A stretch of 64,000 bases of DNA from CAZSSM01 sp964609385 (lineage in GTDB: Bacteria > Planctomycetota > Planctomycetia > Isosphaerales > Isosphaeraceae). A program made the translations under genes and the position numbers. The notes below the pieces were generated by a model. That model did no database searches, was not told the DNA's origin, and saw only the letters and a program-made list of their open reading frames with translations. Of this stretch, positions 53,509 through 62,105 are shown piece by piece (position 1 is the stretch's first letter; each line of letters begins with the position of its first letter). The stretch lies in NCBI GenBank assembly GCA_964609385.1, contig CAZSSM010000003.1:62001-126000 (forward strand). The letters are read 5' to 3'.

Positions 53509-54123
53509 CTATTGTATCGTGGCTGGGTCTAGTCGATTGTCGTGGAACCCGTGGATAAGTCCTCGGACGGCAACGGCGTCGAGGTGATCTCCATCAGGTT
53601 CGAGGACGATCTGGGGGAGTCCCTGGGTGGCGTGTCCGCTGACGACGGCGCCGAAGCGGGTCAGGTCGAAGGTGGTCCAGTGGAGCGGGCAGGGGCCGGC
53701 GACGCCGGGATCGGCTTGAAAGACCGATCTCGGGAGAATTTGCCCCATATGCGGACAGATCGTGTTGAAGGCAACGATGTCTTCGTCAGGACCAACCCCG
53801 CCTCCGGCCGGTCGGCCGAGCTTGATCAAGGCATTTGTGCAGTGGGGGTGGTCCCAAGGGTAGCGGAAGAGGACCGGCTTGCCGACCTCCAAGTCGGACC
53901 ACCGACCGAGCTGCTTGCGTGGGTAAGCGGCCACGCGGGCTTGAACGGTGGCGACGGCGTCAGACCCCGGCAAGGTTAAGGCAACGATCGTCGAGCCGGC
54001 GGCAAAGAGGAACTCGCGACGAGCCATGGCGTCGACGGCAGCACAGCGCTTCGGAGTGGTTGGCAACGCCGTCGAAGGCGGAGCCGACGTACCTTGATGG
54101 GAATCGGGATGCGACGAGGTCAT
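53509..54123 (-). CDS. Rieske iron-sulfur subunit (AioB/IdrB family) with Tat signal
   Basis: The 204-residue protein has a Tat-type signal (ARREFLFAAGSTIVALTLPG, Arg35-Arg36) after an unusually long 33-residue hydrophilic N-terminus; a start at the Met of MARREF is also possible. The Rieske 2Fe-2S ligands are CPHMG (Cys123, His125) and CPLH (Cys145, His148), and the downstream TTFDLTRFGAVVSGHATQGL is the AioB-type pattern. The partner large subunit follows 77 bp later, and the five-haem protein precedes it with an ATGA overlap. It should pass electrons between the molybdenum enzyme and the cytochrome in the periplasm. Confidence 0.88.
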   Translation of the reverse strand: MTSSHPDSHQGTSAPPSTALPTTPKRCAAVDAMARREFLFAAGSTIVALTLPGSDAVATVQARVAAYPRKQLGRWSDLEVGKPVLFRYPWDHPHCTNALIKLGRPAGGGVGPDEDIVAFNTICPHMGQILPRSVFQADPGVAGPCPLHWTTFDLTRFGAVVSGHATQGLPQIVLEPDGDHLDAVAVRGLIHGFHDNRLDPATIQ

Positions 54124-56831
54124 CGGCGTGACTCGCGATCAGTCATGGAGGGGAGGGAACCGTAGGGAGGCAAGTCAGGCACGTCCGCTTTGGGAAGCGT
54201 GCCGGAGAGGCTCTCCAGGAACGCGATGAGGTCGGTGATCTCGGACTCGTCGAGCCTCAAAGGTCGCAAAACCGAGTCTTTCTGAGGTGAGTGGCCACCC
54301 CCACGATTGTAGAATCGGACGACGTCTTCGAGTGTGGAAAAGACCCCGTTGTGCATGTAAGGCGGTGTGTGGACGAGTTCGCGGAGCGTAGGCGTCTTGA
54401 ACTTGCCGCGATCGTCGTCATCCTTGGTCAGATAGTACAGCCCGTAGTCGTCGATCGCCTCGTCGTAGACCGGCCTCGGGACGCCCTTGATCGTCTGCTC
54501 ATAGCGGAAGGTGATCTGGCGGAGCGGACTGGTGAGGAACTCGGGATTGGGCGGGACGCCGAGCGCGTGGTAGGAAAGGTCGCTGAGCAACGGTCCATGG
54601 TGGCAGGCGATGCAGCGGGCCTTGCCGCGAAACAGGTCGAGACCGCGCCGCGCCGATGTGGAGATCGCATCGTCGCTTCCATTGAGGAACCGATCGAATG
54701 GTACATCGGTACTGATCAACGAGCGTTGGTAGGCGGCAACGGCTTTGACAGCGTGCTCCCAGGTTGGATAAAGGCCCCCGAAGACGTCGCGGAACCGTCG
54801 ACGATATTCGGGAATCTGGAAGAGACGCTCTTCGGCGAGGGCAACGTCGAGGTTACCAGCGACCGCCCCGGTCCAGGCCCCGGCGTTCTGTTTCTCGATG
54901 CTACTGGCAGCGCCATCCCAGTTGTATCGGGTGTAATAGCCGGCGTGCAGCACGGTGGTCGCGTTGCGCCAATGGCTGGTGCCGGTCCCGCCCATCGAGA
55001 TGCCCGAGCGTGCCGCGTAGCCGCTGACCGAAGGGTGGCAGGTATTGCAACTGATCGAGCCGTCTCCCGACATCCGTGCGTCGAAGTACAAGAGTCGGCC
55101 CAGTGCGACCTTTTCGGGAGTGGTCGGGTTGTCGGGGGGATAGGGCACTGGCGGCAACGGGCCGAGTGGTGGAAAGTCGTCGGGGTCGATCGGGACGTCG
55201 ATGCCGTCGTTGCCCGAGTCGTCACAGGGTGATTGTTCTCGGGGTGGTTCGGCTGTCGATGTGTTGCGTTTTGGCGGTCCCGGTGGGATTACGCCGTAAC
55301 GAGGGATGTCGGGGACCTCGACCTCAAGCGCCGGCCCGCTGAGGGCCTCGAGGAACGCGACGAGTTGGCCGATCTCGTTTTCGTCCAAGCCGAGAGGAAC
55401 GAGACTTGCCCGCTGTCCCTCACCTCCACCCCTGTTGTAGAAGCGAACGACTTGTTCCAGTGTGTCGAACCGTCCATCGTGCATGTAAGGTGCGGTCCGG
55501 GGCAACTCGCGGAGGCCCGGCGTCCGAAAGGCGCCTCGATCGGCTTCGTCGAGCGAGACCGCGAAGCGACCGACGTCCTCTCGGAGCCCACGCGATCCGG
55601 GGACGCCGAGGCTCCGGAAGAAACGTCGGAAGGTGACGTGACGCTCGGGGTCATCATCGAGCAGCGCCGACGGATCGGTGTCGAGGCCAAAGTCGTGGAA
55701 CTGGCCGTCGGAGAGGACCGGGCCGTAATGGCAACGGATGCAGCCGGCCTTGCCCTGAAAGAGAGTGAGGCCCGCCTTAGCCTCGGCCGCGAGTGCGGCT
55801 TCGTCCCCATCTCGATGGCGATCATAAGGAGATTGTCGCGAGCGAAGCGAACCAGTGTAGGCGGCGAGGGCCTGGAGGGTTCGACCAAAGCTGGGTTCGG
55901 CTCCGAAGGCACGTTCGAAGAGGTCGCGATAGGCGGGCACTTGCTTGAGCCGCTCGACCATCAGTCGACCATCGAGGTTCATGAAGTGGGCCTCGATGAT
56001 GTGATCGCGGATTAGCGAGGCCAACTCGGCTGAGGCAATGCGACCGTCCCAGTACAAATCGGTAAACCCCTGACAGTTTAGGACCGAGGGTGTGTTCCGA
56101 AACAGAGATGTTGATGGGTATCCTCGACTCAGATTTCGTCCGTCGGTGAAGGCATAATCGGGTTGATGGCACGACGCACAGCTTAGCGCGTTGTTGCCAG
56201 AGAGGCGTCGGTCAAAAAAGAGATATTTGCCGAGCGCGACTTGAGCGTCGGGATGCTCAGGGATCTCCAGGTCAATCGCATCGTCGGATCGGGTTTCGGG
56301 GGGGCGAGTGGCGTCGAGTGTCAGTTCGGGCTGGTTTTCACTTGGGGGCAACGGTTCGAGCGGCACATTGTCTCTGGGACGCTCTCGCCCGAGTCTGGCG
56401 AGGTAGTTGACGAGCCGATCGACCTCCTTGTCGCTGAGGGCAGAGTCGAAAGCGCCGAGCATGATCCCTTTGGAGTAGGTGGTGCCGTCGGGCTCGGGCG
56501 GGGGGATAAAGGCGTCGGGATCGACGATCGCCTCGCGGATATAGGCTTTGGCGGTGTATCCAGGACGACGGGTCTGGGCGAGCCGACCGATCTGGGTGAG
56601 GTCGGGTCCCACACCGCCGAACGTGTTGGGCACGCCGGGGATCCTGTGACAATTGCCGCAGCCAGCGAAATCGACGATCTCGACGACCTCGTCCGGGGCC
56701 TGGGGTCCAACAGCCGCAGGTACATCTTGGACGAGCGCGTGAACAGGACCGTGGATGGCAATGATCGCGATGGCGATGAGATACATCGAGGGTTGCGGGA
56801 AGACGAGGGATCGGACCGTCCAGAGGGACAT
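54120..56831 (-). CDS. Five-haem fusion: cytochrome c plus two di-haem peroxidase domains (IdrP1/IdrP2-like)
   Basis: The 903-residue protein has an N-terminal hydrophobic signal (about 15-33), a monohaem cytochrome c (C58-GN-CH), then two full di-haem cytochrome c peroxidase (MauG/CcpA-like) domains. The first has CASCH at 218 and CIRCH at 364; the second has CNTCH at 595 and CIACH at 740. Both carry the family Met/His segment, PYMHDG near 448 and PYMHNG near 824. A Pro/Asp-rich linker joins them at about 505-570. In described iodate reductase clusters IdrP1 and IdrP2 are separate peroxidases, so this is an unusual fusion. It overlaps the Rieske gene start by ATGA. Confidence 0.9.
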   Translation of the reverse strand: MSLWTVRSLVFPQPSMYLIAIAIIAIHGPVHALVQDVPAAVGPQAPDEVVEIVDFAGCGNCHRIPGVPNTFGGVGPDLTQIGRLAQTRRPGYTAKAYIREAIVDPDAFIPPPEPDGTTYSKGIMLGAFDSALSDKEVDRLVNYLARLGRERPRDNVPLEPLPPSENQPELTLDATRPPETRSDDAIDLEIPEHPDAQVALGKYLFFDRRLSGNNALSCASCHQPDYAFTDGRNLSRGYPSTSLFRNTPSVLNCQGFTDLYWDGRIASAELASLIRDHIIEAHFMNLDGRLMVERLKQVPAYRDLFERAFGAEPSFGRTLQALAAYTGSLRSRQSPYDRHRDGDEAALAAEAKAGLTLFQGKAGCIRCHYGPVLSDGQFHDFGLDTDPSALLDDDPERHVTFRRFFRSLGVPGSRGLREDVGRFAVSLDEADRGAFRTPGLRELPRTAPYMHDGRFDTLEQVVRFYNRGGGEGQRASLVPLGLDENEIGQLVAFLEALSGPALEVEVPDIPRYGVIPPGPPKRNTSTAEPPREQSPCDDSGNDGIDVPIDPDDFPPLGPLPPVPYPPDNPTTPEKVALGRLLYFDARMSGDGSISCNTCHPSVSGYAARSGISMGGTGTSHWRNATTVLHAGYYTRYNWDGAASSIEKQNAGAWTGAVAGNLDVALAEERLFQIPEYRRRFRDVFGGLYPTWEHAVKAVAAYQRSLISTDVPFDRFLNGSDDAISTSARRGLDLFRGKARCIACHHGPLLSDLSYHALGVPPNPEFLTSPLRQITFRYEQTIKGVPRPVYDEAIDDYGLYYLTKDDDDRGKFKTPTLRELVHTPPYMHNGVFSTLEDVVRFYNRGGGHSPQKDSVLRPLRLDESEITDLIAFLESLSGTLPKADVPDLPPYGSLPSMTDRESRR

Positions 56832-57047
56832 GAAAAACTCGTGGTGATTAGGGATGATCTTTTGGTCAGATCATGGACCTGCGATTGCAGATCAAGGAAA
56901 GGCTGGAACTGGGGATGATCCGGCTACAAGAGGGCCGAGCCACCGCAATTCCCATGACAAGGTCAGGGTATCGTTACGATCCATCGGGTTCCAAAGAAAA
57001 TCCGGTCGTCTCTGAAATCCACACGGAGACGATTCAAGATAAATCCG

Positions 57048-58589
57048 TCACCCTTTATCGTTCGTGTGAACGATTGTCTGTGTCATCGCATCGAGGATGG
57101 CATGCTCGTCGAGTCGACGAGCGTCGTCCTGGAGAACGACGCGTCCATCGCGGAGCACGATAATACGGTCAGCTACGCGGAGCAGTTCGGGGGCGTCAGC
57201 ACTCATGACGAGGATTGCGAGTCCGTCCACGGCCAGCGCGTCGATCTTACGGTGGATCGCTTCGCGGGTCCGGACGTCGATGCCGCGTGTCGGATCCTGG
57301 AGTACCAGGAGGCGTGGGGTGGTGGCGAGTTCGCGGGCCAAGAGGACCTTCTGCTGGTTGCCTCCCGAGAGGGTCAGGACCGACTGGCCGAGTCGCTGTG
57401 CGGTCACCTCGAGATCGGAACAGGCCCGACGCGCCAGGCGTCGCCGTGCCCCGCCGTAGAGCCAGCCGGCCCGGGCAAGCCGACCGAGGCTGGAGAGCAC
57501 CGCGTTGGCGGCCACGTCACTCGTCCCGATGAGCCCGTCGCGTCGACGGTCGGCCGGGACCACGGCGACGCCTTCCCGTTTGGCTCGCGCAGGGTGACCG
57601 GGACGATAGGGTCGTCCGTCAATCAGAATCTCGCCGGCAATCGCCGGTTCGGTCCCGGACAGAATCCAGCCCAACTCCTCGTGACCTGCGTCGGCCAGGC
57701 CGGTCAGGCCAACCACCTCTCCGCGTCGGACCCGGAGATCGAGCTTGTTCAGCTTCGAGCCGACCAGTCGGACGATCTGGAGTCGATCGTCCGGCCCGGG
57801 TCGATCTCCGGCATCGGCAGGATCGAGACCATTCGGGCGATGACCTCTATCGGGTCGGACGTCAACAACATCGCCGACCATGGCGTGGATGAGGGCGTCG
57901 CGGGATAGCTCGGGGGCGTTCCAGGAGCCGATCCGTCGACCGTCGCGGAGCACGGTGATCCGGTCGGCGATCCGTTCAACCTCGTCGAGGTGATGCGAGA
58001 TGTAGATCAGAGCCAGGCCACGGCCCTTGAGGTCGTCGAGGACCGCAAACAGACGCTCGGCCTCGGCGCCGGTCAGCGCGGCGGTTGGCTCGTCCAGGAT
58101 CAGGACCCCGGCGCGTCGCGAGGTCGCTTTGGCGATCTCGATGAGCTGACGCGGCCCGGTCGCCAGCCTGGAAGCCGGCTGACGCGCATCGATCGGGAAC
58201 CCCAGATGGTCCAGATGCGCCTGGGCCTCGCGACGGAGCCTCCGACGATTCAACCAAGGGCCGGTCCGGGGTTCGTGGCCCAGCAGGATGTTCTCGGCGA
58301 CGGTCAAGGAGTCGACGAGACTGAACTCCTGATGGATGACCGCCACACCAGCGTTCAGGGCATCACCGGGATCACCGAAATGAACAGTTTGGCCGTCGAG
58401 TCGGATCGTGCCCGCATCGGACGTCTCAGCCCCGCCGAGGATCCGCATCAAGGTGCTTTTGCCCGCCCCGTTTTCGCCACAGAGCGCGTGGATCTCTCCG
58501 GCCCGCGCTGTTAGGTCGACGCCTCGGAGCGCCCACGAGCCGCCGTAACGCTTGGTGATCCCGGTCAGTTCCACGCGCGGTGCAGTCAT
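57048..58589 (-). CDS. Orphan sugar-type ABC transporter ATP-binding protein (RbsA/MglA type)
   Basis: The 513-residue product contains two fused ABC domains. The first has Walker A GENGAGKST near 37, a variant signature and Walker B VLILDEPTA. The second has the degenerate Walker A GLADAGHEEL, a normal LSGGNQQK signature and Walker B LLVLQDPTRG. This double-domain layout is typical of ribose/galactose-type ATPases (RbsA, MglA). ATG 58589 was chosen because MTAPRVEL begins the conserved part. No permease or periplasmic binding protein is adjacent. It follows the membrane protein by 25 bp in the same direction, so it may serve another permease or the unknown upstream system. Confidence 0.9.
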   Translation of the reverse strand: MTAPRVELTGITKRYGGSWALRGVDLTARAGEIHALCGENGAGKSTLMRILGGAETSDAGTIRLDGQTVHFGDPGDALNAGVAVIHQEFSLVDSLTVAENILLGHEPRTGPWLNRRRLRREAQAHLDHLGFPIDARQPASRLATGPRQLIEIAKATSRRAGVLILDEPTAALTGAEAERLFAVLDDLKGRGLALIYISHHLDEVERIADRITVLRDGRRIGSWNAPELSRDALIHAMVGDVVDVRPDRGHRPNGLDPADAGDRPGPDDRLQIVRLVGSKLNKLDLRVRRGEVVGLTGLADAGHEELGWILSGTEPAIAGEILIDGRPYRPGHPARAKREGVAVVPADRRRDGLIGTSDVAANAVLSSLGRLARAGWLYGGARRRLARRACSDLEVTAQRLGQSVLTLSGGNQQKVLLARELATTPRLLVLQDPTRGIDVRTREAIHRKIDALAVDGLAILVMSADAPELLRVADRIIVLRDGRVVLQDDARRLDEHAILDAMTQTIVHTNDKG

Positions 58590-58614
58590 GAGGATTACGG
58601 GCTGAGCTGCAGGT

Positions 58615-59976
58615 TCAGGAACGGAACCGATAAACAATCCAATCGAGGAGGTGGAGACACAGCCAGATCGGCAGGATACTCAAGGCGAGCAAGGGTCGAT
58701 AGGTCCGCAGCGCGTCGGGCCCCGGATCCGACGCGTCGGTCAGATGGGATTCAACGAGGATCTCCTCGATCGGGACACCAAAGTCGAGGATGAATCGGCC
58801 TAACGCCACGATCCCTTGGACCGTCAAGGCGATCCCCAGGGCCAGGGCGAGCCGGAAGTGTCGGTGGACGACCGGTTCCAGCTTGATCCGGATCTCTCCG
58901 GTGCGCTCGATCTCCTCGCCCGCCTTCAAGTCATAGTGGAGTCGTTCGGGTTCGGAGAACAGATTGTCACGGTTGGGCAGCTCGACGAAGAATCGCCAAC
59001 CTGGGCGACCGGCGGTGAGGTCGGGTGGTTGGACGGTTCGGATATGGACCTTGTTGGGGATCTCGCGGAGGGTGACCTCGTCGACCTCGCCCTGCTGTGG
59101 CACGATCGTGATGGCATAAGTTCGGCCCGAGCGCATTGGGAACTCGCCGCGGTCGCGGGTCAGCGGTGCGCCCTGGAGATTCCCTTTGCGGTCGTGCTCC
59201 TCGATGGTGATCGCGTCATGCGAGAGGGGCCGGGGCTTGAGGAACCGGAACCGCGGGGACTCGACCTGGCGATCGACCGTCGGCACGGGCAAGGTGTGCC
59301 GCAGGCCGATCGTCTCACCTCTGACCTTGGCCTCGATCTCGAGGGCCAACTCGTCGGTTGCGACGATCAACTCGAACCGCTCGCGATCGTGCCGCTTCAG
59401 CAGCGTTCGGTGGATCGGCACGATCCCGGCCCGGACGACCCGACTCGGGTCGATCCGAATAACTAGGTCGCGGAACTCCGTCGTCCCGACGTGTTCGAGA
59501 TGCAGAGCGACCTTGGTCGCCGCATCGTAGGGGCAGACCGTCTCCAGTCTCAGCGCGAGTTCTCGACACAGCGAAGGATAGACCGTCGGCCGAAGGTTGG
59601 GAAAGCGGAAGACGTCCAGCGGATACCCGTCGACCTGGAGGTAGATCTTCGAGAGGCTCGCCGGGGTAAGGGACTTCGGTCGGACCGGCAGGGTCAGGAT
59701 GTATTCCTCAAGCGGATTGAGGACCGTGCCGCGCACGAAGAGGTCGGTGTCGACTTCGAAGTCCACAGTGTCGACGACGCCGATGCTCTGGAGTTGCAGC
59801 GGTTCGTCGATCTCCGGCGTGGGCCGAATGACTACATGCAGGTCGGTCCACTCCCCTTGATAGAGCGTATCGATCGGGGAAACCTCGATCTCGACAGGAA
59901 TGGCCGGCTTGTCCCGATCGACCGAGGTCGGACGGATGGCCGGGCGCGTCGAGGAGGTCATGTTGGTGATCGTCAT
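58615..59976 (-). CDS. Membrane-anchored beta-rich protein of the unknown four-gene unit
   Basis: The 453-residue product has an N-terminal beta-rich region (SPIDTLYQGEWTDLHVVI) with several Ig-like strand patterns and two C-terminal transmembrane segments: about 374-400 (LALALGIALTVQGIVALG) and 427-449 (LLALSILPIWLCLHLLDW). The N-terminal region has no signal, so it is likely cytoplasmic unless the topology is inverted. ATG 59976 overlaps the ATPase stop (ATGA), which suggests tight coupling. No known domain name fits by eye. The open frame extends upstream to 60270 inside the ATPase, but that part is a shadow. Confidence 0.75.
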   Translation of the reverse strand: MTITNMTSSTRPAIRPTSVDRDKPAIPVEIEVSPIDTLYQGEWTDLHVVIRPTPEIDEPLQLQSIGVVDTVDFEVDTDLFVRGTVLNPLEEYILTLPVRPKSLTPASLSKIYLQVDGYPLDVFRFPNLRPTVYPSLCRELALRLETVCPYDAATKVALHLEHVGTTEFRDLVIRIDPSRVVRAGIVPIHRTLLKRHDRERFELIVATDELALEIEAKVRGETIGLRHTLPVPTVDRQVESPRFRFLKPRPLSHDAITIEEHDRKGNLQGAPLTRDRGEFPMRSGRTYAITIVPQQGEVDEVTLREIPNKVHIRTVQPPDLTAGRPGWRFFVELPNRDNLFSEPERLHYDLKAGEEIERTGEIRIKLEPVVHRHFRLALALGIALTVQGIVALGRFILDFGVPIEEILVESHLTDASDPGPDALRTYRPLLALSILPIWLCLHLLDWIVYRFRS

Positions 59977-62096
59977 GCCCGATCCTCCTCGGCATCGGCC
60001 TGATCGATCGGATCGGGTTCGCCAGCGAGATCGCGGAGCTGCTGCTGGGTCGCGTCGAACAGATCTCCCAGGTAGGTCCGGCGAATCTCGGAAATAACGA
60101 CCCGACGCCGTTCGTCGAGTTGACCCTTCTCCGCATAGCTGGCCGTCCTCGAATCGAGTTGGATCAGAGCCCGGACGATCGACTCGGTTTGTTTGGGGAC
60201 GTCGGGTCGGTATTGGATCTGGTCTGGCTTGGGATTGTCGACATCGATCCCGCCTCCACGGACGATCCACATGGGATTCCGCTTCTTCGTCTTACCCTTG
60301 AGAATGGCGAAAGCCTCTTGGATCGGCTCTTTGAACTTATACCCGAGCCGCGCTAGGTGGACGCGAACCCAAGGCTTGCCGGGCAGTTCAGGGCTCGTCG
60401 CCTTGAAGGCGACGACCTGGAGGGTGACCTCGTTCTCGATCAGCGAACTCTCGGTCAGTTCGAGATCCCACTCTTCCTTGATCAATAATGGGTATCGATC
60501 GATTAGATCGAGAACATGCTTGGTATGGTCTTTAAAATAGGTGAATTCGCTTTCATCATCTACCTCGCGATCGACTTCGTTTCGGATGAACATATAGTCG
60601 TGGTGAGGGCCAATGACTAGTTCGCCGAGTGCCTCGCGGAACCGCGTCTCGTAATGACGGAGGAGCGAGCGGAGCGTCGTCTCATTGAGGGCGCCGGCGA
60701 TGGCATCGCGATCGAGCGGGAGGTAGGGGTTGTCGGTCTCGTGGAGCCGATCACGGAGCCCGTCGGGATCATTACCGAGCCAGAGATTGATCCGTCGCTC
60801 GTAGAGGGCGAGGGCCTCTTGGAGTTGGAGGCTCCGGAGGACGAAGCGGGGGTCGCGGCTGATCCGGTCGCGGAACTGACGCTCCATCTTGGGATAGAGC
60901 CGATCGCGTTCGGAGATCGTCATGGTAAAGAGGACGAAGACGTTGGGCAGCGTATTGTAGAGTTCGCTGAGCTGAGCGAAGAAGCGGAGCCAGTCGTCGT
61001 CGGATTCGAAAAGTTCGTCGCGGCCCTCGATCTGGTCGAAGGCGAAGAGGACGACGCGGCTGAGGTCGTCCCGTTCCCGGGCGTCCGGTCCGTCAGGTCG
61101 GTCTGAGGGACGCGACTCGACTTCAGGCGCGAAGAGGCTGATGAGGATTTTCAAAACATCGATCTGTTTGAAGGTCTGATCGATCGCGTCGCGTGCTCCG
61201 AGCCGCTTGAGGAACGCATCGCCGACGGTGTGGCCGAGCAGCCATTGATCGACCAGGTCGCGGTCCTCGGGGAAGAGGGTGCGAAGCAGAACCTTGGCCA
61301 CATAGCGATGGAAGGGATTGCTGGGCTCGGCGAGGAACCGCTCGCAGAAGGCATTGGCGAAGGCCGGAAACTTGAGGCGCCGGAAGACCTCAACATCGCG
61401 GTTGCGGGCCATCTGCTGGATTCGACCGCGGTCATCGACGAACGGCGCGGTGATCCACCCGAGCGGGCCATTCCGCGTCTGGCCAAGGAACGGTCCGAGC
61501 TGATCCGGGTCGGACACGATCTGGTCGAGCGCGTAAAAGGCCAGTTGTTCGATCCGCGACGTCAACAGCGAATCGAGCCGCTTTGCCGTTGCGGATCGGC
61601 TTTTGGCTGCGGCGATCGGTCGGTTCAATGCTGCGAGAAGCCAATGGAGGATGGCTGCCTCGAACTCTTCGACCTTCCAATGGTTGGAGTTACCGACCAG
61701 GACGTAGCCGAGCTGATCGGCGGATCCGGTATTCCGGAATGCGTTGATAATGTGGCTCTTGCCCATGCCCGGGTCGCCGGCCAGGATCACGACGCGTGAC
61801 CCGCCTCCATCCCGGATTGCTTCGATCCGCGCGGTGATCAGTTGGCGGACCTCGGCGTGAATCTGTTCAACGTCATAGCGTCGGATCTGGGAATCGTAGC
61901 GGACGACCTGATCGGCCGAAAATGGGGTCCGGTTCCGGTCTTCGATCAGGCGTTTCTTGTATGCCGACAGGATCTGGTATCGGGCCAGTTCGGCATCGGG
62001 ACTAGGGGGGCTGGATGCAAGGTCAGGTCCCGTCACGTCGTCGGACGGCACGTCGGAATCCCGGACGTCATCGTCGGTGGTGATCGCTCGGCTCAT
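59973..62096 (-). CDS. P-loop ATPase of the unknown four-gene unit
   Basis: The 707-residue protein starts with a hydrophilic region, then a P-loop ATPase core with Walker A GDPGMGKS (107-114) and a Walker B-like RVVLFAFDQIEG near 350. The long insertions and C-terminal helices resemble KAP/STAND-type signalling ATPases, but a specific family cannot be claimed. A middle segment LSELYNTLPNVFVLFTMTIS and the RDRISRDPRFVL region are conserved-looking. The start is the ATG at 62096, ten bases after the previous stop. It overlaps the membrane protein start by ATGA, so the pair is almost certainly co-translated. Confidence 0.8.
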   Translation of the reverse strand: MSRAITTDDDVRDSDVPSDDVTGPDLASSPPSPDAELARYQILSAYKKRLIEDRNRTPFSADQVVRYDSQIRRYDVEQIHAEVRQLITARIEAIRDGGGSRVVILAGDPGMGKSHIINAFRNTGSADQLGYVLVGNSNHWKVEEFEAAILHWLLAALNRPIAAAKSRSATAKRLDSLLTSRIEQLAFYALDQIVSDPDQLGPFLGQTRNGPLGWITAPFVDDRGRIQQMARNRDVEVFRRLKFPAFANAFCERFLAEPSNPFHRYVAKVLLRTLFPEDRDLVDQWLLGHTVGDAFLKRLGARDAIDQTFKQIDVLKILISLFAPEVESRPSDRPDGPDARERDDLSRVVLFAFDQIEGRDELFESDDDWLRFFAQLSELYNTLPNVFVLFTMTISERDRLYPKMERQFRDRISRDPRFVLRSLQLQEALALYERRINLWLGNDPDGLRDRLHETDNPYLPLDRDAIAGALNETTLRSLLRHYETRFREALGELVIGPHHDYMFIRNEVDREVDDESEFTYFKDHTKHVLDLIDRYPLLIKEEWDLELTESSLIENEVTLQVVAFKATSPELPGKPWVRVHLARLGYKFKEPIQEAFAILKGKTKKRNPMWIVRGGGIDVDNPKPDQIQYRPDVPKQTESIVRALIQLDSRTASYAEKGQLDERRRVVISEIRRTYLGDLFDATQQQLRDLAGEPDPIDQADAEEDRA

Positions 62097-62105
62097 GAGT
62101 GGAGT

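Noticed and set aside
50753..54123. Straight annotation as arsenite oxidase AioBA
   Set aside because: The fold and cofactor motifs fit, but two pocket residues differ and the peroxidase fusion is not typical; the Idr-like reading is preferred while the substrate stays open.
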